DNA of 64,000 bases from Martelella endophytica (GCF_000960975.1 NZ_CP010803.1:3272273-3336272), one strand, 5' to 3'; shown: positions 11,303-19,441, numbered from the stretch's first letter. Numbers and translations: made by a program. Notes: generated by a model not told the origin, from the letters alone.

Positions 11303-12101
11303 GGCTGCCGGCCCGGTCCTGGTGTTCGATTCGGGCATTGGCGGGCTCACCGTGCTGCGCGAGGCGCGGATGCTGATGCCGGAGCGCCGCTTCGTCTACG
11401 TTGCCGACACCGCGGCCTTCCCCTATGGCGACTGGGACGAGGAGGCGCTGTTGGCGCACATCCTTGCGCTTTTCGAACGGCTGATCGAGGATATACGGCC
11501 CGTCTGCGTCATCATCGCCTGCAATACCGCGTTCACGCTTGCGGGCGCTGCATTGCGGGCGCGGTTCACCGAGATGGATTTCGTCGGGACGGTTCCCGCC
11601 ATCAAGCCGGCCGCCGAACGCACCGTGTCCGGTCTGATCTCGGTTCTGGCTACGCCGGTCACCGTCAAGCGCGATTACACCCGGACGCTGATCGAAAGCT
11701 TCGCCAGCCATTGCCACGCCCGGCTTGTCGGCTCCCGCTATCTGGCCGCACTTGCCGAGGACTATATCTGCGGCATCGAGGTTTCAGACAAGGCATTGTG
11801 GGACGAGATTGCGCCGTGCTTCGTCGAGGAGGAGGGGCGGCGCACCGACATCGTCGTGCTCGCCTGCACTCACTATCCTTTCCTTGCCAACCGGTTTCGC
11901 AAGCTCGCGCCGTGGCCGGTGGACTGGATCAACCCGGCAGAGGCAATTGCCCTGCAGGCCCGGCGGGTGATCGGCCGGCATGGCGGCGCAGATGCCATCA
12001 GCGGCCCCAATCCGGATTTCGCCGTCTTCACGGGCAATGCCAGCCCGGCGATGAAACGGCTGATGCAGGGCTTCGGCCTTTCCGTCGCCCCGCCTGCCTA
12101 G
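11295..12101 (+). CDS. murI: Glutamate racemase
   Basis: MurI interconverts L- and D-glutamate to supply D-Glu for peptidoglycan. The 268-residue product opens with [17 protein letters not shown], the substrate-binding motif. Both catalytic cysteines are visible: the first in [12 protein letters not shown] and the second in [28 protein letters not shown] matches the conserved YG region. ATG 11295 begins the family-typical N-terminus and overlaps the trmJ stop by 8 bases. The stop is 2 bases from the convergent stop of mntH, leaving no room for a dedicated terminator between them. Confidence 0.94.
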   Translation: MTEAAGPVLVFDSGIGGLTVLREARMLMPERRFVYVADTAAFPYGDWDEEALLAHILALFERLIEDIRPVCVIIACNTAFTLAGAALRARFTEMDFVGTVPAIKPAAERTVSGLISVLATPVTVKRDYTRTLIESFASHCHARLVGSRYLAALAEDYICGIEVSDKALWDEIAPCFVEEEGRRTDIVVLACTHYPFLANRFRKLAPWPVDWINPAEAIALQARRVIGRHGGADAISGPNPDFAVFTGNASPAMKRLMQGFGLSVAPPA

Positions 12102-12103
12102 CC

Positions 12104-13423
12104 TCAGTCGAGGCCGGGGATCGGCACGCCGAAGGTCTGGGCGAGCAGCACCAGGTTCAGCGAAAGAACGGCGGCTGCACCGATGATGGCGAGCGCACCA
12201 ATGAGACGGCCATTGGCGAATTCGCCCATCACCTTGCGGCTGCGGGTAAAGATCACCAGCGAAATCATCGGCACGGGGAGCGCGATCGACAGGATGATCT
12301 GGCTCACCACCAGTGCCTCGGTGGCATTCACGCCAAGCGCCACGACGACGAAGGCCGGCACCATGGTGATCAGCCGCCGCAGCCAGATCGGAATGCGGAA
12401 GCCGATGAAGCCTTGCATGATCATCTGGCCGGCCATGGTGCCGACGACCGAACTGGAAATGCCCGAGGCAATCAGCGAAATCAGAAAGGCGGCCGCCGCC
12501 GCGCCGCCGAGCAGTGGTGTCAGCATGTGGTAGGCGGTTTCGATTTCGGCGACTTCGCTGTGGCCGTTATGGAAGGCGCTCGCCGCCATCATCACCATCG
12601 CCATGTTGACGACGCCCGCAACGGCCAGTGCCAGCACCACCTCGACGTTCGAGAAGCGCAGCACGCGCCGCTTTTCGCTGTCGTTCTTGACGGCCACACG
12701 ATGCTGGGTGAGCCCCGAATGCAGATAGACGGCGTGCGGCATGACGGTGGCGCCGATAATGCCGACGGCGATTGCAAGCGCGGTCGCATCCGGAATGTCC
12801 GGCCGCACCAGGTGGAAGCCGGCCTCACCCCAGGCGATCGGGGCAATGAACAGCTCCACGACATAGCAAAGACTGATGACGCCGATGAGGCTGCCGATGA
12901 TCAGCTCCATCGGGCGGAAGCCGCGACTTTCAAACAGCAGGATGCCATAAGTGACAACCGCCGTGACACCCATGCCCGCCATCAGCGGCATATCGAACAG
13001 CAGCGCGAGGCCGATGGCACCACCGAGGAATTCCGCGAGATCCGTGGCCATCGCCGCGATCTCGCTGACGATCCAGGCAATGATGACCACGGGCTTGGAA
13101 AATTCGTCGCGACAGACTTCTGCGAGATTGCGGCCGGTGACGATCCCGAGCTTGGCCGACAGTGCCTGGAACAGCATGGCGATCAGGTTCGCAAACAGCA
13201 CCACCCAAAGCAGGGCATAGCCATAGCCGGCGCCGGCCTGGATATTGGTCGCGTAGTTGCCAGGATCGACATAGGCAATCGAGGCGATCACGGCAGGGCC
13301 GGCAAAGAGCAGCGCCGCGCGCGGCCTCACCTTGCCGGATGCGAGCGCCTGCTCGATGGCCGTGTTGGTCCTGTCCGTCAGTGACGGGCGCTTGGAGGGC
13401 AGATCTGACATGGGGCGGGGCAC
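12104..13423 (-). CDS. mntH: NRAMP manganese transporter MntH
   Basis: A proton-coupled Mn2+/Fe2+ importer of the NRAMP family in the cytoplasmic membrane. The 439-residue product has eleven to twelve hydrophobic segments. The metal-binding DPGN motif is in TM1 (AYVDPGNYATNIQAGAGYGYALLW), and the second MPHAVYLHSGLTQ motif in TM6 supplies the Met/Ala pair that selects Mn2+. An N-terminal cytoplasmic stretch of about 35 residues precedes TM1. The gene is divergent from mntR, and palindromic candidate MntR sites lie 28 bases from its start and next to mntR. The expected mode is repression by Mn-loaded MntR. Confidence 0.94.
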   Translation of the reverse strand: MPRPMSDLPSKRPSLTDRTNTAIEQALASGKVRPRAALLFAGPAVIASIAYVDPGNYATNIQAGAGYGYALLWVVLFANLIAMLFQALSAKLGIVTGRNLAEVCRDEFSKPVVIIAWIVSEIAAMATDLAEFLGGAIGLALLFDMPLMAGMGVTAVVTYGILLFESRGFRPMELIIGSLIGVISLCYVVELFIAPIAWGEAGFHLVRPDIPDATALAIAVGIIGATVMPHAVYLHSGLTQHRVAVKNDSEKRRVLRFSNVEVVLALAVAGVVNMAMVMMAASAFHNGHSEVAEIETAYHMLTPLLGGAAAAAFLISLIASGISSSVVGTMAGQMIMQGFIGFRIPIWLRRLITMVPAFVVVALGVNATEALVVSQIILSIALPVPMISLVIFTRSRKVMGEFANGRLIGALAIIGAAAVLSLNLVLLAQTFGVPIPGLD

Positions 13424-13450
13424 ACCGGTATTGTAGAATTATTCGAAATA

Positions 13451-13462
13451 TAGCCTAGGCTA
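13451..13462. promoter_or_regulatory. Candidate MntR operator, mntH side
   Basis: A perfect 12-base palindrome, TAGCCTAGGCTA, in AT-rich flanks, 28 bases upstream of the mntH start. It shares TAGCC...GGCTAC with the second site near mntR. This type of palindrome fits a dimeric DtxR-family regulator; its assignment to MntR rests on position and the repeat. Confidence 0.65.
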
Positions 13463-13553
13463 CATATTTGTCAAACGTCGTTATCGGCGTCTCTGTTCCA
13501 ACGAAAAGTTTGCCTTGCGCGGACCCTCAGGATAGAACGATACGAAGAGAATT

Positions 13554-13565
13554 TAGCCACGGCTA
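13554..13565. promoter_or_regulatory. Candidate MntR operator, mntR side
   Basis: The sequence TAGCCACGGCTA differs from the mntH-side palindrome only at the two central bases. It lies 33 bases before the mntR start codon. The pair suggests that MntR represses mntH and its own gene from the shared 174-base intergenic region. Confidence 0.6.
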
Positions 13566-13597
13566 CAGATTCGCCCGGCTGGGAAAGAGGGCAGCGG

Positions 13598-14029
13598 ATG
13601 ACGGAAGATGACAGAACGGCGGACGCAGAGGCGGCCGACCGATTTTCGAAGGTTCGCTCGGAGCGGGCGAGCGCGCTTCTGGAGGATTATACTGAACTCA
13701 TCGCCGATCTCATGGCCGAGCATGGCGAGGCCCGCATCGCGGATATCGCCCGCTCCATGGGCGTGGCCCATCCGACCGCAACCAAGGCGGTGGCGCGCCT
13801 GAAGCGGGAAGGGCTCGCGACCTCGAGGCCCTATCGCGGCGTGTTTCTGACACCCGCCGGCGAGGCCATGGCGGAGGAGGCGCGTCAACGCCACGGTATC
13901 GTCCGCGACCTGCTTCTGGCCGTCGGCGTTCCGGCTGAAGCGGCCGAACTTGATGCGGAGGGGATCGAACACCACGTCTCGCACGATACGCTGCAGGCTT
14001 TCGCGGCCTTTCTCGAACGCAAGAACTGA
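13598..14029 (+). CDS. mntR: Manganese-dependent regulator MntR (DtxR family)
   Basis: A 143-residue DtxR/MntR-type repressor that senses Mn2+. The N-terminal winged helix is clear (EDYTELIADLMAEHGEARIADIARSMGVAHPTATKAVARLKREGL). The dimerisation and metal-binding domain follows, with the ligand-rich pattern EEARQRHGIVRDLL and the acidic and His residues of AEGIEHHVSHDTLQAF. It lacks the SH3-like third domain, as in MntR from E. coli and Bacillus. The gene diverges from mntH over two matching palindromes. An acidic N-terminal extension of about 25 residues precedes the helix-turn-helix. Function is inferred from family and context and is fairly secure. Confidence 0.9.
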   Translation: MTEDDRTADAEAADRFSKVRSERASALLEDYTELIADLMAEHGEARIADIARSMGVAHPTATKAVARLKREGLATSRPYRGVFLTPAGEAMAEEARQRHGIVRDLLLAVGVPAEAAELDAEGIEHHVSHDTLQAFAAFLERKN

Positions 14030-14076
14030 GTTCGCGCCTGCTTGCGGTTTGATGTCCGATGGTTCATCATCCGATC

Positions 14077-14415
14077 ATGACCAAGTATCTGATTTCCTTT
14101 CCGGCCGAGGCCATGGTCCTCAGCGACGCCGATCTCGAGCGCGCCGTCGTCGATTCGCATGCTGTGATCGAGGAAGCCAAGGCCGCGGGGGTCTATGTCT
14201 TCGGCGGAGGGATCGACGAGCAGGTCGACCCCGTTCTGGTGTCAGCCGACCACACCGTGTCCGTTTCGGTCTATCCGGGAAGCCGACTCAATGGCGGATT
14301 TACAGTTCTGGAGCTGCCCTCTCGCGAGGCTGCCATTGAATGGGCTGCCAAGATCGCTGCAGCCTGTCGCTGCCCGCAGGAGCTTCGCGCCTTCATGTAC
14401 AACCCGGCAAGCTGA
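14077..14415 (+). CDS. YciI/DGPF-like small protein
   Basis: A small protein of 112 residues resembling the YciI/YCII (DGPF-type) alpha-beta barrel superfamily, whose members include stress-related enzymes and sigma-factor partner proteins. It has the ferredoxin-like pattern of the family: KYLISFPAEAMVLSDADLERAVVDSHAVIEEAKAAG, then VYVFGGGIDE, GGFTVLELPSREAAIEWAAKIAAACRCPQELRAF. The second half matches the conserved strand-helix 'G-x-x-V-x-x-x-x-S-x-E-E-A'. ATG 14077 is chosen because it begins the conserved strand; an ATG at 14059 would add six residues. No partner gene reveals the substrate, so no specific role is claimed. Confidence 0.65.
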   Translation: MTKYLISFPAEAMVLSDADLERAVVDSHAVIEEAKAAGVYVFGGGIDEQVDPVLVSADHTVSVSVYPGSRLNGGFTVLELPSREAAIEWAAKIAAACRCPQELRAFMYNPAS

Positions 14416-14430
14416 AACCGGCTCCGGTTT
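14415..14430. terminator. Short inverted repeat after YciI-like gene
   Basis: AAACCGG and CCGGTTT separated by two bases, followed by ATATC, directly at the stop of the YciI-like gene and facing the convergent DUF1127 gene. The loop is too tight for the full stem, so this is a weak terminator candidate. Confidence 0.35.
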
Positions 14431-14525
14431 ATATCGTGTGATGGTAGCGGCACTTAGCTGCCCGACATTCTGGTTTAGGCGTATCTCCGTCGACAGCAGG
14501 TGAGCCCGTTTGACCGCAAACCAAA

Positions 14526-14735
14526 TCAGTCCCAGAACGGTCTCCCGGCTTCCTGCCGCGCCTCGTCGGGGGTGACGCCGATATCGCGCAGGTGGTCGTC
14601 GGAAAGCTGGAGCAGCACCAGTCGCTGGCGTCGCCGCTGTGGCCAGTGGACGAAGACTGTCCGCATCAGCCGTGCCGAAGCGCGCCGGAGTGTGCACAAA
14701 AGCATGGGGGATGCGGTTGAATCGATCTCGGTCAT
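14526..14735 (-). CDS. DUF1127 (YjiS-like) protein
   Basis: A 69-residue protein with a C-terminal DUF1127 domain, recognised by the conserved pattern LLQLSDDHLRDIGVTPDEARQEAGRPFWD after an Arg-rich helix (WPQRRRQRLVL). DUF1127 proteins are abundant in Rhizobiales. In Agrobacterium and Rhodobacter, small members affect phosphate or carbon metabolism and RNA turnover through their Arg-rich regions, but no role can be given for this one. ATG 14735 is preceded by AGGA at good spacing; an upstream ATG at 14747 adds only four residues. The gene stands alone and converges on the YciI-like gene. Confidence 0.8.
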   Translation of the reverse strand: MTEIDSTASPMLLCTLRRASARLMRTVFVHWPQRRRQRLVLLQLSDDHLRDIGVTPDEARQEAGRPFWD

Positions 14736-14851
14736 GGTTTTCCTCATCGGTTGATGACGAGGGATCTAGGCCGGATAGGCGCTTCAGTGTTTCGGTCGCC
14801 ACCGAAGTATCGGGCGCTGACGTGGTGGCTGGCGGGTGCTAGATTGCGGCC

Positions 14852-15568
14852 ATGACGAACATGGTCTCAGCCAATACGCTCGCATCCGTCGCCGCCCTGA
14901 TCGGTGACGTCGCGCGGGCCAATATCCTCTCCGCCCTTCTCGGCGGACGGGCCCTGACGGCGGGCGAGCTTGCACAAGCGGCCGGCGTTTCGCCGCAGAC
15001 GGCAAGCGGCCATCTCGCGCGCCTTGTCGACGGCGGGCTGGTCAGCGCCGACAAGCAAGGCCGGCATCGCTATTTCCGCCTTGCCTCGAACGAAATTGCC
15101 GACCTTCTCGAGCAACTGAGCGCCGTTTCCGCCGCAGGGCCGCGCCGCTACCGGCCGACCGGACCGAAGGACGAGGCGATGCGGGTGTCGCGAACCTGCT
15201 ACGACCACATGGCGGGAACCATCGCGGTGGCGCTGACCGATGCGCTTGTCGAAGGCGGCCACGTCGAAATCGAGGGCCGCTCCGGGATCGTGACAGAAAA
15301 GGGGTCAGCCTACCTTCAGGGCTTCGGCATTCCGCTGGACCGCGCCGGCGAAAGCCGCCGTGTCTTCTGCCGCGCCTGCATGGACTGGAGCGAGCGGCGC
15401 TATCATCTCGGCGGCTGGCTTGGCGCTGCGGTGCTGCTGCGGTGCGAGGAACTGCACTGGGTTCGCCCGGTCAAGGACAGCAGGGCGCTGCGCCTCACCC
15501 GGGCCGGGCAGGCGGGGTTCTCCGAAGTCTTTGGCCTGCGCGAAGAGGTGCTGCGCATCGTCACATAA
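14852..15568 (+). CDS. ArsR-family winged-helix regulator
   Basis: A 238-residue transcription regulator. Residues 5-95 form an ArsR-type winged helix (ALIGDVARANILSALLGGRALTAGELAQAAGVSPQTASGHLARLVDGGLVSADKQGRHRYFRL). The long C-terminal part has two Cys in RVFCRACMDWSERRYHLGGWLGAAVLLRCEELHWV, a layout seen in a rhizobial ArsR subgroup with an added ligand domain. No classic metal motif (CVCDL) is present, so the signal is not obvious. The nearest downstream gene, a HerA-like ATPase, starts about 100 bases later and may or may not be a target. Confidence 0.78.
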   Translation: MTNMVSANTLASVAALIGDVARANILSALLGGRALTAGELAQAAGVSPQTASGHLARLVDGGLVSADKQGRHRYFRLASNEIADLLEQLSAVSAAGPRRYRPTGPKDEAMRVSRTCYDHMAGTIAVALTDALVEGGHVEIEGRSGIVTEKGSAYLQGFGIPLDRAGESRRVFCRACMDWSERRYHLGGWLGAAVLLRCEELHWVRPVKDSRALRLTRAGQAGFSEVFGLREEVLRIVT

Positions 15569-15665
15569 GCTGATAACGGAAAGCTGTGGAAACGCCTTCC
15601 GTGTCTCCACCGCCGCCGCTCCGACCTGATAGAACGGATGCAATCCACAGAAAGGGTATGACGCA

Positions 15666-17186
15666 GTGCAAGTCGACATCGATATGGGAACGACATCGAC
15701 GGGTGACGTGGCCAAACTCGATATCGAGGAGCTGCTCGCGACCCGTCTTCTGGTGCAGGGCAATTCGGGCTCGGGCAAATCGCATCTTCTGCGGCGTCTT
15801 CTCGAACAATCGGCGAAATGGGTGCAGCAGGTCGTCATCGATCCCGAGGGCGACTTCGTCACGCTTTCCGATGCCTTTGGGCATATCGTCGTGGATGCCG
15901 AGCGCTCCGAAGGCGAGCTGATCGGTATTGCCAACCGCATCCGCCAGCATCGCGTTTCCTGTGTTCTGACGCTTGAAGGTCTGGAGCTCGAAGACCAGAT
16001 GCGCGCCGCGGCCACCTTCCTGAATGCACTGTTCGATGCCGATCGCGACTACTGGTACCCGGTGCTGACCGTGGTCGACGAAGCGCAGATGTTCGCGCCG
16101 ACCGCCGGCGGCGATGTGATCGAGGAGGTCCGCCGCCAGTCTCTCGGTGCGATGACCAACCTGATGTGCCGCGGCCGCAAGCGCGGGCTGGCCGGCGTGA
16201 TCGCGACTCAGCGGCTGGCGAAGCTTGCCAAGAACGTCGCAGCCGAAGCCTCGAACTTCCTGATGGGCCGTACCTTCCTTGATATCGACATGGCGCGCGC
16301 CGCCGATCTTCTTGGCATGGACCGGCGCCAGGCGGAACAGTTTCGTGACCTGAAGCGCGGCAATTTTGTTGCGCTCGGCCCGGCGATGAGCCGCCGGCCG
16401 CAGAAGGTCACCATCGGCCCGGTTGAAACGTCGGCGCGATCATCGAGCCCGAAGCTGATGCCGCTGCCGGACAAGCCGGAGGATGTCGAGGACCTGATCT
16501 TCACACCGGATCCGGAGGATCTTGCGCGTCAGGCGACGGCGCCGCGCCGGGTCACGCCGCGGCCGCGGCCGACCGTCGAGATCATTGATCAGCTGTCGAA
16601 ATCCTCCGAGACTTCAGAGGTTCACGAGCCGCGCGGTCCACGGGTCGCCGTGATGTCGGACGAGGAAAAGGCAGACTGGATAGCCATGACCCTGTCGGAA
16701 ATCACCGGAAACCCGGATTCGGCTTTCCGTTCGGATTCAGAGCTTTATCAGGATTTCCTGATGCGTGGTCGGATGAAGCGGATTTCCGGCGCGCCGCTCT
16801 CCATGTCGGCCTTCAGGCGGCGACTCGCCATTGCCCGATCGGGCGCGGATGCAGCCATGGTGGAGAGCGAGGCCTGGCAGATGGCGCTGACGCTGCTCGA
16901 CCATGTGACCGACGACCTGCAGGGCGTATTTTTGATGCTGGTGAAGGCGGCGCTAGCCGGTGAGCCTTGCCCTTCCGATCCGATGATCGCGCGGGCCTAT
17001 GGCACCCATTCCACCCGCCGCGCCCGTCGCTTTCTCGACTGGTTCGAGGAGCAGGGCCTTGTTGTGCTCCACACCGAACCCGGCGGCAAGCGCATCGTCG
17101 CCTTCCCGGATCTCGACCGCCAGACCGAAGGCGGCGATCCGGACGCGCCGGTAGAGACCGTCGAACGTCGGGATGCGGCCGAGTAG
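15666..17186 (+). CDS. HerA-like (DUF87) ATPase of unknown role
   Basis: A 506-residue P-loop ATPase of the HerA/FtsK (DUF87) superfamily. Walker A is LLVQGNSGSGKSHLLRRLLE, Walker B is VLTVVDEAQMFAPT, and an Arg-rich GAMTNLMCRGRKRGLAGVIATQRLAKL segment resembles the sensor/arginine-finger region of HerA. The ATPase core ends near residue 260. A linker with Pro/Arg follows, then a C-terminal helical domain (about 330-500) with a winged-helix-like stretch (STRRARRFLDWFEEQGLVVLHTEPGGKRIVAF). The GTG start at 15666 is the first that precedes the conserved strand. There is no NurA nuclease gene next to it. The family occurs widely in Rhizobiales; its substrate is unknown to me. Confidence 0.75.
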   Translation: MQVDIDMGTTSTGDVAKLDIEELLATRLLVQGNSGSGKSHLLRRLLEQSAKWVQQVVIDPEGDFVTLSDAFGHIVVDAERSEGELIGIANRIRQHRVSCVLTLEGLELEDQMRAAATFLNALFDADRDYWYPVLTVVDEAQMFAPTAGGDVIEEVRRQSLGAMTNLMCRGRKRGLAGVIATQRLAKLAKNVAAEASNFLMGRTFLDIDMARAADLLGMDRRQAEQFRDLKRGNFVALGPAMSRRPQKVTIGPVETSARSSSPKLMPLPDKPEDVEDLIFTPDPEDLARQATAPRRVTPRPRPTVEIIDQLSKSSETSEVHEPRGPRVAVMSDEEKADWIAMTLSEITGNPDSAFRSDSELYQDFLMRGRMKRISGAPLSMSAFRRRLAIARSGADAAMVESEAWQMALTLLDHVTDDLQGVFLMLVKAALAGEPCPSDPMIARAYGTHSTRRARRFLDWFEEQGLVVLHTEPGGKRIVAFPDLDRQTEGGDPDAPVETVERRDAAE

Positions 17187-17194
17187 GCGGCCTT

Positions 17195-17422
17195 CTATCG
17201 ATCCTGAGAAGCGAGCTTCGCCTTCAGATCGGCCAGCACGAACAGCCGAATTGCCGACGACAGATTGACGTCGGCATCCCGCGTATCGTCGATCTCGCGC
17301 AACATCGCCGCCAGCGTGATGTCGCGCGTCTCGGCTATGGCTTTCAGTTCTAGGAAAAAGGGATCTTCAAGCGAGAAGCTGGTGCGATGGCCGTGGAGAC
17401 TGACGGAGTGCTTGCGAATCAC
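17195..17422 (-). CDS. Ribbon-helix-helix domain protein
   Basis: A 75-residue protein resembling the RHH_4 (ribbon-helix-helix-like) family: KHSVSLHGHRTSFSLEDPFFLELKAIAETRDITLAAMLREIDDTR. Its first strand can pair in a DNA-binding ribbon and its helices follow the family pattern. Such proteins are common next to sspB in alphaproteobacteria; their targets are unknown. The ATG at 17422 overlaps the stop of the DUF4169 gene by 4 bases, so it is the third gene of a sspB-DUF4169-RHH operon. Its stop lies 8 bases from the convergent HerA-like gene. Confidence 0.75.
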   Translation of the reverse strand: MIRKHSVSLHGHRTSFSLEDPFFLELKAIAETRDITLAAMLREIDDTRDADVNLSSAIRLFVLADLKAKLASQDR

Positions 17423-17607
17423 TGCTCGTCGCGCTCGCGTCGCCCCTGTTCGAACAGTCGTTCGACCTTGCCGCGTTCGATGGTCTCGCGTTCTTTTTCG
17501 GACTTCGTCTTGCCGTGAAGCGCTCTGTTCTCGGCGGCCTTGTCAGCCGCCTGCTGCCGTTCCCTCTGTTTGCGCGCTCGGCGCAAATTGATGAGTTCGG
17601 CCGCCAT
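17419..17607 (-). CDS. DUF4169 family small basic protein
   Basis: A 62-residue, highly charged, mainly helical protein of the DUF4169 family, which is limited to alphaproteobacteria. It begins AELINLRRARKQRERQQAADKAAENRALHGKTKSEKE and continues as an Arg/Glu-rich helix. The conserved start 'xxLINLRxxRK' and the invariant 'N-R-x-x-H-G-x-x-K' are visible. Function is unknown; the charge pattern would allow nucleic-acid or protein contacts. It starts two bases after the sspB stop and overlaps the RHH gene, so all three are cotranscribed. Confidence 0.75.
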   Translation of the reverse strand: MAAELINLRRARKQRERQQAADKAAENRALHGKTKSEKERETIERGKVERLFEQGRRERDEQ

Positions 17608-17609
17608 TA

Positions 17610-18086
17610 TCAGTGCTTCTTGCGGAAAGCATCGAGCGAGACGACCGATGCGCCGTCATCGCCGCCAGGGCCGTCGTCATCATCATCGACGGTGGGCTCG
17701 ACAGGGCGCTCTTCCTCGAGCTCGAGGTTGGCAACGTCGAATTCGAGCTCGAAATTCACCGAAGGGTCGTAGAAGCCGACAATGGCATTGAACGGAATCA
17801 CCAGTCGTTCCGGCACATCTGAGAAGGAGAGGCCGATCTCGAACAGGCTGTCGGCCACCTTCAGGTCCCAGAACTGGTGCTGGATGACGATGGTCATCTG
17901 CTGGGCGTATTTTTCCTTCAGCGCCTGCGAGATCCGCACGCCAGGCGCGCCGGTCAGGAAGGTGATGAAGAAGTGGTGGTCACCGGGAAGATGACCCGTT
18001 GCGGCAACCTCGGCCAGCACCTTGCGGATCATGCCGCGAAGTGCGTCCTGCGCCAGGATGTCGTAGCGAATATGGTCTTGCGCCAT
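17610..18086 (-). CDS. sspB: ClpXP adaptor SspB (alpha type)
   Basis: SspB-alpha is the adaptor that binds ssrA-tagged proteins and delivers them to the ClpXP protease. The 158-residue product has the folded domain (HIRYDILAQDALRGMIRKVLAEVA to about residue 120; HHFFITFLTGAPGVRIS and VIQHQFWDLKV are typical). A flexible acidic linker follows (PTVDDDDDGPGGDDG), then the ClpX-docking tail VVSLDAFRKKH. ATG 18086 is preceded by GGGAAGAG; a longer frame upstream would run toward the tmRNA gene. The tmRNA that makes the tag recognised by this protein is encoded immediately upstream on the same strand. It heads the sspB-DUF4169-RHH operon. Confidence 0.93.
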   Translation of the reverse strand: MAQDHIRYDILAQDALRGMIRKVLAEVAATGHLPGDHHFFITFLTGAPGVRISQALKEKYAQQMTIVIQHQFWDLKVADSLFEIGLSFSDVPERLVIPFNAIVGFYDPSVNFELEFDVANLELEEERPVEPTVDDDDDGPGGDDGASVVSLDAFRKKH

Positions 18087-18185
18087 CTCTCTTCCCGTTT
18101 CTCGCCCGTTTTCTTGCGTAATGGTGTGAAGGCTTAAGGGTGCTTTTGCCGATACGCAATCATCAAGCGGGATTTTGAACAAATT

Positions 18186-18507
18186 AAGGTGGAGGCTTCT
18201 GTTGCCAGGTGCCTCCGGACCCCGCCTTACAGTGCTACCCGCAAGGACTTAATTTGGGTTTCTGGAACCGCCATTAGGCAGCTACAGCGTAACCCTGAGC
18301 TTTGTTGTCATTTGCAACTACTCTTTTGACCCGATAACGGTGGTATCATGCCGGGCAAAAGGTCGATCTTTACACTCTTGTCGATCCTGTTTCGCCCCCA
18401 TCACAAGCAGGCCTTTCCGCCTGTTTGTGGTGGAGGCGCCGGGTACCGCCCCCGGGTCCAATGAGCTTATTGCATCGCCGTTTATCGCCATAGCCGGTCA
18501 AGCCGGC
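18186..18507 (-). ncRNA. ssrA: tmRNA, permuted two-piece (ssrA)
   Basis: Circularly permuted alphaproteobacterial tmRNA on the minus strand. The acceptor piece comes first (about 18507 to 18428) and ends in CGCCTCC-ACCA. A spacer of 28 bases follows, then the coding piece begins GGGGGCG at 18399. These two ends form the 7-bp acceptor stem with a G3-U wobble, the alanine identity element. The tag reading frame is 18315 to 18274, reading ANDNKAQGYAVAA then TAA, with GUUGCAAAUGAC at the resume point, close to the E. coli sequence. The coding piece ends near 18186 in a GGAGGC/GCCTCC stem. Piece sizes (about 80 and 214 nt) agree with those reported for Sinorhizobium. Outer ends are approximate. 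Confidence 0.93.
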
Positions 18508-18513
18508 AAGACT

Positions 18514-18542
18514 GATATAAGTCTTTCAAATGCTTCTGCAAA
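18514..18542 (-). promoter_or_regulatory. Candidate ssrA promoter
   Basis: On the minus strand TTTGCA (18542-18537) and TATATC (18519-18514) are 17 bases apart, giving a predicted start near 18507, which agrees with the expected 5' end of the tmRNA acceptor piece. Confidence 0.5.
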
Positions 18543-18643
18543 GGGGGGAGGGGCGGAAAACCGGGGAAAGCGGGCGGCATGGTTTGCCGTCGGCGACGAT
18601 GGACGCTACATATCGGGTGTCTTACAAGACTGGGAAGAAAGCC

Positions 18644-19438
18644 ATGCGCACCTATCTCGACCTGCTGCAGCACGTCCTCGAAAACGGCGCCGACCGCACC
18701 GACCGCACCGGAACCGGAACGCGCTCGGTCTTCGGCTACCAGATGCGCTACGATCTTGCCGCCGGCTTCCCGGTGCTAACCACCAAGAAGCTGCATCTGC
18801 GCTCGATCATCCACGAGCTGCTCTGGTTCCTGAAGGGCGATACCAATATCGCCTATCTGAAGGAGAACGGCGTCACCATCTGGGATGAATGGGCCGACGA
18901 GAACGGCGATCTCGGCCCGGTCTACGGCGCGCAATGGCGCTCCTGGCCGACGCCCGATGGCGGGCATATCGATCAGATTGCCAAGGTCGTGGAGAGCATC
19001 CGCACCAAGCCCGACAGTCGTCGCCATATCGTCACTGCCTGGAACCCGGCGGAGGTCGACGACATGGCGCTGCCGCCCTGCCACTGCCTGTTCCAGTTCT
19101 ACGTCTCTGACGGAAAGCTTTCCTGCCAGCTCTACCAGCGCTCGGCCGATATCTTCCTCGGCGTGCCGTTCAACATCGCCTCCTATGCGCTGCTGACAAT
19201 GATGGTGGCGCAGGTGACTGGGCTGGAGCCCGGCGATTTTGTCCACACGCTCGGTGATGCCCACCTTTACAGCAATCATTTCGAGCAGGCGCGCGAGCAG
19301 CTGACCCGGATACCGGGACCGCTCCCGGTCATGCATCTCAATCCCGAGGTCACCGATCTCTTCGGCTTCACCTTTGACGATTTCACCCTCGAAAACTATC
19401 GCGCCGCGCCGACGATCCGCGCGCCGATTGCGGTGTAA
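18644..19438 (+). CDS. thyA: Thymidylate synthase
   Basis: ThyA makes dTMP from dUMP with methylene-tetrahydrofolate, leaving dihydrofolate. The 264-residue product is the short bacterial form. It has [18 protein letters not shown] at the phosphate-binding loop, the catalytic Cys in [13 protein letters not shown], and the dUMP-binding region [19 protein letters not shown] followed by HLYSNH. ATG 18644 (after GGGAAGAAAG) starts the conserved MRTYLDLL. The gene is followed three bases later by dihydrofolate reductase, which regenerates tetrahydrofolate from the dihydrofolate ThyA releases, so the pair forms a functional operon. Confidence 0.96.
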   Translation: MRTYLDLLQHVLENGADRTDRTGTGTRSVFGYQMRYDLAAGFPVLTTKKLHLRSIIHELLWFLKGDTNIAYLKENGVTIWDEWADENGDLGPVYGAQWRSWPTPDGGHIDQIAKVVESIRTKPDSRRHIVTAWNPAEVDDMALPPCHCLFQFYVSDGKLSCQLYQRSADIFLGVPFNIASYALLTMMVAQVTGLEPGDFVHTLGDAHLYSNHFEQAREQLTRIPGPLPVMHLNPEVTDLFGFTFDDFTLENYRAAPTIRAPIAV

Positions 19439-19441
19439 GAC

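Noticed and set aside
11711..13384. A 557-codon open frame on the plus strand across murI and mntH.
   Set aside because: It lies antisense to mntH; the His/Asp/Gln-rich composition is the reverse reading of a membrane protein, and mntH motifs are certain.
18190..18500. The region between sspB and thyA was first considered, on the plus strand, as a riboswitch or leader RNA.
   Set aside because: Read on the minus strand it gives a complete permuted tmRNA with acceptor stem, resume point and tag; the plus-strand reading has no known motif.
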